A stretch of DNA of 64,000 nt from Komagataeibacter sucrofermentans DSM 15973 (GTDB lineage: Bacteria > Pseudomonadota > Alphaproteobacteria > Acetobacterales > Acetobacteraceae): assembly GCF_040581405.1 (NCBI RefSeq), contig NZ_CP137157.1, positions 810,001 through 874,000 of the forward strand, in the 5' to 3' direction. The translations under genes and the position numbers were made by a program. Below, piece by piece: positions 56,761-64,000 of the stretch. Under the pieces are notes generated by a model. It saw only the letters and a list, made by a program, of their open reading frames with translations. It did no database searches and was not told where the DNA came from. Position 1 is the first letter of the stretch; the number at the start of each line of letters is the position of its first letter.

Positions 56761-57027
56761 ATGACGGACAAGACCAACCCGCCCCCCGAAGGCGACGCCA
56801 TCCCCCCCGAGCTGAGCCATTGCGGCGCGGTGGTGGACAAGGCCATCGAATACATGCTGGGCGAAAACCTGCCGCCCATGGCCATTGCCTCCGCCCTGCT
56901 GGGCGGCTCGCTGGGCCTGCTGTCGCGCACCATGGGGCGCGAGGCCATGCAGGGCCTGCTTGAAAACGCGCTGCACAGCGTGCAGGCGGGCGAACTGCAC
57001 CCCGACCATGAAGGCGGCGCGGCCTGA
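56761..57027 (+). CDS. Small conserved-looking protein of unknown function
   Basis: An 88-residue protein. It has a charged N-terminus, ELSHCGAVVDKAIEYMLGENLP, and a Gly/Leu-rich, possibly amphipathic segment (IASALLGGSLGLLSRTMG). AGGAG lies about 10 bases ahead of the ATG, and a strong hairpin follows the stop, so it is a real gene. I do not recognise the family. It follows the Atm1-type exporter in the same direction, which is the only hint to a role. Confidence 0.72.
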   Translation: MTDKTNPPPEGDAIPPELSHCGAVVDKAIEYMLGENLPPMAIASALLGGSLGLLSRTMGREAMQGLLENALHSVQAGELHPDHEGGAA

Positions 57028-57041
57028 GGCCTCAGGGCCAC

Positions 57042-57075
57042 GAAAGGGCTGGAACGGAGCCGTTTCAGCCCTTTC
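57042..57075 (+). terminator. Long hairpin, probable terminator
   Basis: GAAAGGGCTG (57042-57051) pairs with CAGCCCTTTC (57066-57075), continued by an inner AACGG/CCGTT stem. It follows the small gene by 15 bases. There is no T run, so termination may be weak or rho-linked. Confidence 0.55.
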
Positions 57076-57109
57076 GCATACAAAATATGCCGAATCATGC
57101 TTATGCATC

Positions 57110-57138
57110 TTGACGGATGGCGGTGGTTTGGCGATAAG
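57110..57138 (+). promoter_or_regulatory. Predicted promoter of rpmB
   Basis: TTGACG (57110-57115) and GATAAG (57133-57138) are 17 bases apart, about 70 bases before the rpmB start. Confidence 0.45.
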
Positions 57139-57208
57139 CCGCGCCTAATCTAGACGATCCTTGCCGGGCATTTATGCCTCGGCCAAAGTTATATCCGAGG
57201 ATGATAAA

Positions 57209-57508
57209 ATGTCTCGCCGCTGCCAGATCACAGGCAAGGGCGTGCTGACGGGCAACAACGTCAGCCACGCCAACAACAAGTCCCGTCGTCGTTTCCTGCC
57301 CAACCTGCAGGAAACCTCGCTGCTGTCCGATATTCTCGGCACGGCCGTTCCCCTGCGCATGACCACCAACGGGCTGCGCACGGTCGAGCACAATGGCGGG
57401 CTGGACTCGTTCCTGCTGTCCACCCCGAACCGCAAGCTGACGCCGGAAGCCATGACGGTGAAGCGCCGCATCCTGCGCGTTCAGGAAAAGAAGGCCGCCG
57501 TGGCCTGA
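57209..57508 (+). CDS. rpmB: 50S ribosomal protein L28
   Basis: A 99-residue ribosomal protein starting [20 protein letters not shown] with [13 protein letters not shown], the family signature. GAGG lies ahead of the ATG at 57209. It is followed by a gap of 206 bases and then fusA. Confidence 0.96.
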   Translation: MSRRCQITGKGVLTGNNVSHANNKSRRRFLPNLQETSLLSDILGTAVPLRMTTNGLRTVEHNGGLDSFLLSTPNRKLTPEAMTVKRRILRVQEKKAAVA

Positions 57509-57714
57509 CACACCCTGGGTCACCTGCCTGCAAGCGCGGGCAGGCGGCCTGGTGCTGTCAAAAAGCCTGACTAAAGTCTGGCGCATTGTTCCGCTGTGCC
57601 GGTCTGCGTCGTCCAGGTTGAAAGAGACTGAGGGCGGAAGCAGCTTACGGTTCCGGCAGGCGCGAAAGGGAAAGGTTCCCCTTCGCGCCCGTGTTGTCTT
57701 GTGGAGGTTCCCCC

Positions 57715-59802
57715 GTGTCCGCCAAGTCTGATCTGTCCCTGATTCGCAATATCGGTATTACCGCGCACATTGATGCCGGCAAGACCACCACCACCGAGCG
57801 CATCCTGTATTACACCGGTGTGTCCCACAAGATCGGTGAGGTGCACGAAGGCAACACCACCACCGACTACATGGCGCAGGAGCGTGAGCGTGGCATCACG
57901 ATCACCTCGGCTGCCGTGACGTGTGAGTGGGAAAACCACCGCATCAACATCATCGACACCCCGGGCCACATTGACTTCAACATCGAAGTCAACCGCTCGC
58001 TGCGCGTGCTCGATGGCGCGATCTTCATCATCGAAGGCGTTGCCGGCGTGCAGCCGCAGTCCGAGACCAACTGGCGTCTGGCTGACCGCTACAACGTGCC
58101 GCGCATCATCTTCATCAACAAGCTCGACCGCACGGGCGCCAACTTCTACAACGCGTTCGACACGCTGAAGGAGAAGCTGGACATCGTGGCGATTCCGCTG
58201 CAGCTGCCCATCGGCGCGGAAGAGAACTTCGTTGGCGTGGTCGACCTGATCGAAATGCGCGCCATCGTGTGGGAAGGCGGCGAACTCGGCGCGAAGTTCC
58301 ACTACGAGGAAATTCCCGCCGACCTGAAGGAAAAGGCCGAAGAGGCCCGCCAGAACCTGCTCGACACCGCGCTGTCCGTTGATGACGCCGCGATGGAAGA
58401 ATACTTCGACAAGGGCGACGTGGACGTTGCAACGCTCAAGCGCTGCATCAAGAAGGGCACCATCGCCGGTGACTTCCGCCCCGTGCTGTGCGGCACCGCC
58501 TTCAAGAACAAGGGCGTGCAGCCCCTGCTTGATGCCGTGATCGACTTCCTGCCTGCGCCGAACGACGTGGAAGGCATCCGCATCGCGCCGCCGGAAGACG
58601 AGGAAGTTGACGAGAACAAGCTGCCGATCATCCCGGTTGACCCCGATGGCAAGTTTGCTGGCCTCGCCTTCAAGATCATCAACGACAAATACGGCACGCT
58701 GACCTTCGTGCGTGTTTACCGTGGCGTGCTCAAGACCGGCGATACGGTGCTGAACACGACCAAGGGCCACAAGGAGCGTATCGGCCGCATCTACCAGATG
58801 CACGCCGACAAGCGCGAGGAACTGTCTGAAGTGCACGCGGGCGACATTGCCGCTTTCGTGGGCCTGAAGGACAGCCAGACCGGTGACACGCTGGCCGACC
58901 CCGCCGATCCGGTGGTGCTCGAGCGCATGACCTTCCCGATCCCGGTCATCGACATCTCGGTCGAGCCGAAGACGAAGGACGGCGTGGAAAAGATGACGCT
59001 GGCGCTGCAGAAGCTGTCTGGCGAAGATCCCTCCCTGCGCCTGAAGACCGATCAGGAAACCGGCCAGACCATCCTGTCCGGCATGGGCGAGCTGCATCTC
59101 GACATCATCATCGACCGCCTGCGCCGCGAATATGGCGTGGACGCGAACATCGGCGCGCCGCAGGTGGCGTATCGTGAAACGATCACCAAGCCGCATATCG
59201 AAACCTACACCCACAAGAAGCAGTCGGGTGGTTCGGGTCAGTTCGCGGAAGTGAAGATCGAGTTCGCGCCGGTCGAGCGTAACGAAGGCATCTCCTTCGA
59301 GAACAAGGTCGTTGGCGGCACGGTGCCCAAGGAATACATCCCGGCAGTGGACAAGGGCATCCAGGCCCAGGCCACGACCGGTGTGCTAGCGGGCTTCCCC
59401 ACGGTTGACTTCAAGTTCACGCTGCTCGACGGCAAGTACCATGATGTCGACTCCTCGGCGCTGGCGTTCGAAATCGCGGCAAAGGCCTGCTTCCGTGAAG
59501 GCATGAAGAAGGCCGGTCCGGTCATTCTCGAGCCGATCATGGACGTGGAAGTGACCACGCCGAACGATCACGTGGGCGACGTGGTGGGTGACCTCAACCG
59601 TCGCCGTGGCATGATCCAGAGCCAGGAAACCGCAGGTTCCACCGTTATGGTCCGCGCTTCGGTGCCGCTGAAGGAAATGTTCGGCTACATCTCGCACCTG
59701 CGCTCCATGACCAAGGGCCGTGCGTCCTTCACCATGCAGTTCCACCACTACGATCCGGTGCCCCGCAACGTTGCGGAAGAGATCATGGCGCAGTCCGCCT
59801 GA
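57715..59802 (+). CDS. fusA: Translation elongation factor G
   Basis: A 695-residue ribosomal GTPase. The G domain has [33 protein letters not shown] (more usually DTPGHVDF) and [10 protein letters not shown]. Domain IV shows [12 protein letters not shown] and domain [21 protein letters not shown]. The start is GTG at 57715 with GGAGG 8 bases ahead. Most alphaproteobacteria carry fusA between rpsG and tuf; here it follows rpmB and ends with its own terminator, and its G domain ([20 protein letters not shown]) differs from the usual form. Whether a second copy exists elsewhere cannot be seen. Confidence 0.95.
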   Translation: MSAKSDLSLIRNIGITAHIDAGKTTTTERILYYTGVSHKIGEVHEGNTTTDYMAQERERGITITSAAVTCEWENHRINIIDTPGHIDFNIEVNRSLRVLDGAIFIIEGVAGVQPQSETNWRLADRYNVPRIIFINKLDRTGANFYNAFDTLKEKLDIVAIPLQLPIGAEENFVGVVDLIEMRAIVWEGGELGAKFHYEEIPADLKEKAEEARQNLLDTALSVDDAAMEEYFDKGDVDVATLKRCIKKGTIAGDFRPVLCGTAFKNKGVQPLLDAVIDFLPAPNDVEGIRIAPPEDEEVDENKLPIIPVDPDGKFAGLAFKIINDKYGTLTFVRVYRGVLKTGDTVLNTTKGHKERIGRIYQMHADKREELSEVHAGDIAAFVGLKDSQTGDTLADPADPVVLERMTFPIPVIDISVEPKTKDGVEKMTLALQKLSGEDPSLRLKTDQETGQTILSGMGELHLDIIIDRLRREYGVDANIGAPQVAYRETITKPHIETYTHKKQSGGSGQFAEVKIEFAPVERNEGISFENKVVGGTVPKEYIPAVDKGIQAQATTGVLAGFPTVDFKFTLLDGKYHDVDSSALAFEIAAKACFREGMKKAGPVILEPIMDVEVTTPNDHVGDVVGDLNRRRGMIQSQETAGSTVMVRASVPLKEMFGYISHLRSMTKGRASFTMQFHHYDPVPRNVAEEIMAQSA

Positions 59803-59828
59803 TCTTTCTCGAAAGAGAGCATCAAAAA

Positions 59829-59862
59829 GAAACCGGCTCCCGAAAGGGGGCCGGTTTTTTTT
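59829..59862 (+). terminator. Intrinsic terminator of fusA
   Basis: AAACCGGCTCCC and GGGGGCCGGTTT form a long stem around a GAAA tetraloop, followed by a T run. Confidence 0.92.
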
Positions 59863-59903
59863 GTATCGGGCGGCGGCTCACGCAAACCGCCCCCAGCAGC
59901 CAG

Positions 59904-59985
59904 AAGGTTTTGGTGAAGCCTTTTTCGAAAAGCTTCAAAAAAAAACGCCACCTGTTTGAAAAACGGTGGCGTCCGGAAGTTTTAT
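59904..59985 (+). repeat. Dispersed two-hairpin intergenic repeat, copy 6 (forward)
   Basis: AAGGTTTTGGTGAAGCC with TTTTTCGAAAAGCTTC as first hairpin, then ACGCCACCTGTTTG and AAAAACGGTGGCGT as a hairpin whose two arms both changed from GCCGCC/GGCGGC type to GCCACC/GGTGGC, a paired change. It lies between the fusA terminator and a convergent gene. Confidence 0.85.
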
Positions 59986-59994
59986 GGCTGTCTG

Positions 59995-60861
59995 TCAGGC
60001 AACTGTTTTTGCCCACTGGTCGCCGTGCAACTGGACCTTCCCGTCCTCTAGCAGCTTTTCAAGGTGCGCGTGCAGGTTCAGCCGTGCCGCGCGGCGCAGG
60101 CCGGGGCGCAGGTTGTGGTACAGGCTGTCCACAATTTCATCGAGCGTGCTCGGGTGCGTCGGCAGTAGCGCCATGATGCTGTCCTCGCGCGCCACGCGGT
60201 GGGCGACAAGACCATCAATGCAGGCTTCCACCCGGGTTACGGCAGGGCCGTGAGCGGGCAGCAGCAGGCGGGCGTTGCGGGCGCGGAGGATGTCCATGCT
60301 GCGCAGGAACTGCCGCACCGAGCCATAGGGCGCAGGCGGGATCATGGTGGTGGACCAGCCCATGACATGATCGCCGGTAAAGATGATGCCATCTGCCGTT
60401 TCAAGGCAGATATGGTCGCTGGCATGGCCGGGCGTGTGCAGCACTCGCAGGCCAGCAATCCTGTCGCCATCGCGCAGGCCGATATCGGGGGTGAAATCCG
60501 GGTCTTCGCTGGTATGGAACCCACAGACCGGGATGCCGAGCCGCGCACCAAGCGGACGCGCGCCATCAAGGTGGTCATGATGGGTATGGGTCAGGATGAT
60601 GTGGGTCAGCGGCCGCTCGCCTGCCGCCGCCACAAGGGCATCGAGATGGGCAGGGTCCGTGCTGCCGGGGTCGATGACCGCGCAGCCGCCTTCATGCTCC
60701 ACCAGCCAGCTATTGGTGCCATTGCCGGTCATGGGGCCGGGATTGTGGGCGACGACCCGCCTTATGGCGGGTGTCTGGGGCAGTGGCACCTCATAGGGCG
60801 GGGGCGGTTCACTCACCCGCCACCCGTTGCGCGGGGCCAGCTTAGCCAAACGCGCCAACAT
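59995..60861 (-). CDS. Metallo-beta-lactamase-fold hydrolase (LACTB2-like)
   Basis: A 288-residue protein. The metal site is THTHHDHLDG, with further ligands in TPGHASDH and FTGDHVMG, then a C-terminal helical domain with LPAHGPAVTR and a winged-helix-like segment (AARLNLHAHLEKLLEDGKV). The layout resembles LACTB2-type hydrolases, some of which are RNases or thioesterases. Its start overlaps the end of the PEP-carboxylase-like gene by 20 bases, so the two are co-expressed. The substrate is unknown. Confidence 0.85.
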   Translation of the reverse strand: MLARLAKLAPRNGWRVSEPPPPYEVPLPQTPAIRRVVAHNPGPMTGNGTNSWLVEHEGGCAVIDPGSTDPAHLDALVAAAGERPLTHIILTHTHHDHLDGARPLGARLGIPVCGFHTSEDPDFTPDIGLRDGDRIAGLRVLHTPGHASDHICLETADGIIFTGDHVMGWSTTMIPPAPYGSVRQFLRSMDILRARNARLLLPAHGPAVTRVEACIDGLVAHRVAREDSIMALLPTHPSTLDEIVDSLYHNLRPGLRRAARLNLHAHLEKLLEDGKVQLHGDQWAKTVA

Positions 60862-63646
60862 GATGCATCACGCCAGTGCTGATTTCACGCACCATCTGGA
60901 ACAGGCGCTGCATCGGCTCGAACACTTCGGTGTATTCGCGGCTGTAGGTGCCTTCCTGCCGGGGGCCGTGGGGCTCGTGGAAATCAAGGTCGAAGCTGCC
61001 ATCGGAGCGGTAGGGGAAGATCTGCTCCAGTTCCTTGAGCACGGCGGGCACTTCCAGGCACAGCACCTTCAGCGTCATCATATCGCGCGAGAAGGCATGC
61101 CGGGGCGAGAAGTAGGGCACGCGGGTGGAAAGCATCCAGATCTGTTCGATCAGTGCGATGCGGATGGCGTGCAGCAGCAGTTCATCAGGCTGCATGCGCG
61201 GGGCTTCGGGCCAGGCGCGGCGCAGGGCAAGGTGGTCGGACTGGATGCGGCGGAACATGGCCTGCGTGCTGGCCCAGAAATCAAGCTGTTCCAGCCCGTG
61301 CATCAGGGTCAGGCAGGCCTCCTGCGCGCCCGCGTCGCGCTGGCTGGTGGCGCGTTCAAGCCACATGTCGGGGTCGAGCAGGCGGATCACGCCGCGTAGC
61401 ACCCCATGGTCGGAATGGGCCAGGCCGTGGGCCGCGAAATCCATGGCGCGACGGAAGCGCGGGCTCTCGGCCAGGTATTTCTCGAAGGTTTCGGGGTGGC
61501 GGGCGGCTGCCGTGCCCAGCCCCTGCAACGTGTTCGCGCACCAGGCGAGCTGTTGCAGGATGGCGTTGTTGGGAATGGCGCGGAGCTGGCTGGGGTGCTT
61601 GATGCGCGTGACCGTGGAGGCGGCATCGCTCTGCCGCGCCGAGGGGCGCGAGCCGGTCTTGTCGATCAGCGAGGGGCCGAACGCGCCAAGGAGGGCGGCA
61701 TAGCCGGGGTCTTCCACCAGCCCGGTCATGCCATTGGCGATGGTGGAGAAGAAATCGGCCGAGAAATCCGGCTCGTCATAAACCGGGTCGCGGTCGAGCG
61801 CGCTGGTGGCGAAGGCGTGCTCGGCAATGATGCTGACCGTGGCATCGGCCAGGGTCTGGGTGCCGAACAGCAGGTAGCCATCCCCGCCCTGGAAGGCGGT
61901 TTCCTCACGCAGCTGAATGCCTGCGCGGGTGTAGCGGGCGCGGGCATGGGGCGGGGAAAGGTAGTCGAAACGGTCGGCCAGCCGGTAGGGGTGCGCGCCG
62001 CGGCCAATGCTCTCGCCATGCGTGTCGAACAGGATCACCTCGACAAAGGCGAGATCCCACTTGCGCAGGAGGTCACAGACCTTGATGCGCAGCCGCTCGA
62101 TCAGGTAGGTCGCGGCCAGCTGCCCCACATACCGCCCGGAATCGGAGAAGCCGAACTGCAGGCTCAGCTTGCGCGTGCGCTGCAGGTAGGCCCGCCAGTG
62201 CGGCGAGCGCAGGGCCTCCTCGATGATCTGCTCGCCGTTCTCCAGCGCGTCCTGCGTCTCGAACAGGGGCGAGATCTCGATCATGTCCTCCACGCCATAC
62301 AGCCGCGCCAGCCACAGCGCGGTGAGCAGCGTGTAGCCGGTTTCGGTCTCGGCAATGAGGAAGCGGATGGGGCTGGTGCGGTCGATATGGCGCAGGATCT
62401 GGCGCACCGTCATCATCAGCCGGCCCGCGCTGGCCTGCTCCATCAGCAGCGAACCGAAATCGATCTCGATCGGCTCCACCGTGTCCAGCGCCTCGTTCAT
62501 GCGGCTGATCAGCGCGCGACGCTGGGCGGGGATGTCGGGGCTGTCGGTAATGTTCAGCCGCTGGCGGGCAATGTTGTGCAGCTGGGTGGCGTTGAGGCGC
62601 GTATGCGTGTGCGCTGCGGAAAGTCCGTGCGCCATGAAGCCCGCGCGGGCAACCGCCAGCGCCATCTTGTCCTCGGGCGTGGCGGCGTCGATCGCCTCGC
62701 TGAAGGTCGCGCTCAGGTCGTTGCTGCTGGTCAGGGCCTCCGTGCTGCGGTTGATGAGCACATCGGCAAAGCGCGACACGCCTTCGGGCTCGGGGCCGGT
62801 GGGGCAGGCGGCGATCTGGGCGGTCACGGCCTCAAGGGCTGTCGCCACGCGGGCATGGAGGTCATTGGCGCAGGAGGTAACGGGCTCGAGCTGGGCCTGC
62901 AGGCGGCTCAGCTGCAGCTGCTTCATGCGCAAGCGCAGGCGCAGCGTGTCCCACCAGCCGATATCGGTGCGGCCATCGGTGTCATAGCCCACCCAGCTGG
63001 TCATGATGATGGGGCGGGGCACGAGCGTGGACCACTGCTGCGGCCAGTGGGTGCGCGCCTCTGACAGCAGGGTGGTGTTGAGCCGGTCGAGCGCGTTGCG
63101 CCCGCGCAGTATGGCCTGGGTGGCGAGCGTGAACTCCTCATCCAGCGTGGGCGGCCCCACGCGCCGGTGCGTGAGGAAAGCGGGAACGTGTTCCGGGGCC
63201 TCGGCGGGGTTGGTGGAGGCCAGTTCGGCCAGGGCCTCATAGACCGGGTTGGCCAGCGCGAAGGTGGGGTGCGCGGTAAACACGGCGGCAAAGCGGCTGC
63301 GCTCGATGGCGGCGCGGAAGCGCGCGATGGGCACCGGGCTGTCAGTGGGGTCGGGCTGCACGATGTGGCGGGCGACGTTGCGCATGCGCGTGGTCACGGC
63401 CTGTTCATCAGGCCCGTCGAGATAGGTGGCGATATGGTGGGCGCGACCGGCAAAGGCGCGGTCGCGCAGCAGGCGCACGATGTCCTCCACCGCGTCCATC
63501 GGCAGGGCGCCACTGGCCATCTGCCTGCCAATCTGGCGGGCAAGCGCCATGACGGGACTGCCCGATGCGGTCTCGTCATGGCTTGCAATCAGTTGGCTGG
63601 CCTGCGCGAGCAGGTCGGACACATTCCGCGCGGCGGCTTCGGTCAT
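60842..63646 (-). CDS. Divergent phosphoenolpyruvate-carboxylase-family protein
   Basis: A 934-residue protein with the PEPC fold along its length. Recognisable motifs: TAHP (His126; next residue Phe instead of Glu), SWVGYDTDG (217-225), PLFET (460-464), FGFSDS (498-503) and LRAIP (688-692). The family's FHGRGGSIGRGG loop reads FDTHGESIGRGA (540-551), so the loop His and first Arg are replaced by Asp and His while the second Arg remains. The Lys of SDSxKDAG becomes Arg (SDSGRYVG), and the C-terminus lacks the usual NTG. It is annotated as ppc in related bacteria in my recollection, but catalysis is doubtful. AGGA lies 7 bases ahead of the ATG. Confidence 0.8.
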   Translation of the reverse strand: MTEAAARNVSDLLAQASQLIASHDETASGSPVMALARQIGRQMASGALPMDAVEDIVRLLRDRAFAGRAHHIATYLDGPDEQAVTTRMRNVARHIVQPDPTDSPVPIARFRAAIERSRFAAVFTAHPTFALANPVYEALAELASTNPAEAPEHVPAFLTHRRVGPPTLDEEFTLATQAILRGRNALDRLNTTLLSEARTHWPQQWSTLVPRPIIMTSWVGYDTDGRTDIGWWDTLRLRLRMKQLQLSRLQAQLEPVTSCANDLHARVATALEAVTAQIAACPTGPEPEGVSRFADVLINRSTEALTSSNDLSATFSEAIDAATPEDKMALAVARAGFMAHGLSAAHTHTRLNATQLHNIARQRLNITDSPDIPAQRRALISRMNEALDTVEPIEIDFGSLLMEQASAGRLMMTVRQILRHIDRTSPIRFLIAETETGYTLLTALWLARLYGVEDMIEISPLFETQDALENGEQIIEEALRSPHWRAYLQRTRKLSLQFGFSDSGRYVGQLAATYLIERLRIKVCDLLRKWDLAFVEVILFDTHGESIGRGAHPYRLADRFDYLSPPHARARYTRAGIQLREETAFQGGDGYLLFGTQTLADATVSIIAEHAFATSALDRDPVYDEPDFSADFFSTIANGMTGLVEDPGYAALLGAFGPSLIDKTGSRPSARQSDAASTVTRIKHPSQLRAIPNNAILQQLAWCANTLQGLGTAAARHPETFEKYLAESPRFRRAMDFAAHGLAHSDHGVLRGVIRLLDPDMWLERATSQRDAGAQEACLTLMHGLEQLDFWASTQAMFRRIQSDHLALRRAWPEAPRMQPDELLLHAIRIALIEQIWMLSTRVPYFSPRHAFSRDMMTLKVLCLEVPAVLKELEQIFPYRSDGSFDLDFHEPHGPRQEGTYSREYTEVFEPMQRLFQMVREISTGVMHHVGAFG

Positions 63647-63803
63647 CGGGTTGTCCTGTCATGAAAGGTCGTCATGGTTCAGCCCCTCAAATCCCATGTT
63701 CGGCGGCGGGCTGCAATGTCCCGCGTGGTTTATTCACGTCTATTTGGCGGGGAATATCGAGTGTTGCTTGGGCTGGAGGGGAGACAATGGTATCAGTGGC
63801 TTC

Positions 63804-64000
63804 ATGAATGGTATTCCACAAACGGACCAGGATGCACGGCGCACCCTGCTGCGCTACAAGCGGTCCGCAACGGGCCTGCTGGCCGCCATGGCGGGGCTGA
63901 CGGTGGCAGGCTACGCCCTGCCGCAGATGGGCTGGCTGGCCGACCGGCCCTGGCTTGAAATCCTGCGTTCGGGCACCAAGGCGGGCGTGGTGGGTGGCCT
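63804..64000 (+). CDS. DUF445 family membrane protein, N-terminal part (runs off window)
   Basis: The first 65 residues of a gene cut by the window end. MNGIPQTDQDARRTLLRYKRSATGLLAAMAGLTVAGYALP is followed by WLEILRSGTKAGVVGGL. The basic RxLLRxKRxATGLL segment, first helix and the AGVVGGL end fit the DUF445 (YjiN-like) family, which is associated with the inner membrane and has no known function. The start at 63804 has no strong ribosome binding site. Divergent from the PEPC-like gene with a 157-base gap. Confidence 0.75.
   Translation, partial: MNGIPQTDQDARRTLLRYKRSATGLLAAMAGLTVAGYALPQMGWLADRPWLEILRSGTKAGVVGG

Noticed and set aside
57571-59214. Long open frame (547 codons) antisense to fusA
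   Set aside because: It is the shadow of a strongly biased high-GC gene; the plus-strand EF-G is certain and the antisense product has no recognisable motif.
61406-63064. Long open frame (552 codons) antisense to the PEPC-like gene
   Set aside because: Composition (Gly/Ala/Val-rich, no motif) and the intact sense gene mark it as a shadow frame.

Overview
This window is chromosomal DNA from a high-GC alphaproteobacterium. The best fit is an acetic acid bacterium (Acetobacteraceae), probably Komagataeibacter/Gluconacetobacter or a close relative. The evidence is the codon bias, a hopanoid C-3 methylase (hpnR), a gluconokinase, the gene order ffh-rpsP-rimM-trmD-rplS-leuCDB and yceD-rpmF-plsX-fabH-ihfA-merR, and an intergenic two-hairpin repeat. 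The genus is an inference. I see no insertion sequence, prophage, CRISPR array or rRNA. Nearly all of the window is dense, vertically inherited housekeeping sequence.

Layout. 1-4493: the end of a CheB methylesterase followed by two hybrid histidine kinases. 4565-7282: the HslVU protease, SufE and a CopZ-like metal chaperone. 8024-14533: hpnR, a small lipoprotein, an HNH protein, GluQ-RS and two tandem class I aminotransferases. 14605-20002: an unrecognised membrane/coiled-coil pair, gluconokinase, a cobalamin adenosyltransferase, a DUF4142 protein, DUF423, an RlmM-like methyltransferase and a small membrane protein. 20140-24393: an M3 peptidase, an OPT transporter and a lipoprotein. 24645-29959: ispH, thrB, rnhA, an ABC ATPase and permease, then a nucleoside-hydrolase homologue that has lost its metal-binding motif. 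30141-33483: pstCAB without pstS or phoU, then a Spy/CpxP-like protein. 33680-40604: the SRP54 gene, ribosomal and tRNA/ribosome-maturation genes, and leuCDB. 40770-45149: peptide deformylase, COQ9, MarR and an OmpR-type regulator on the minus strand, then rpsU and an EnvZ-like kinase on the plus strand. 45173-50438: bamE, the yceD-rpmF-plsX-fabH-ihfA-merR cluster and a tRNA-Pro(GGG). 50527-54705: AI-2E family protein, oligopeptidase B and a Nudix protein. 54830-59802: an Atm1-type ABC exporter, a small protein, rpmB and a fusA that lies outside a str operon. 59995-64000: a metallo-beta-lactamase-fold hydrolase, a very divergent PEP-carboxylase-family protein and the start of a DUF445 protein.

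What is most worth following up: (1) six copies, in both orientations, of an ~70-85 bp element built of two nested hairpins, all downstream of gene 3' ends and often beyond a normal terminator; (2) two probable pseudoenzymes, the nucleoside-hydrolase homologue beside an ABC transporter that lacks a binding protein, and the PEP-carboxylase homologue whose FHGRGGS-type loop is altered; (3) a CheB/hybrid-kinase signalling block; (4) a stand-alone EF-G with an unusual G domain. I did not find a clear-cut new defence or mobile system.
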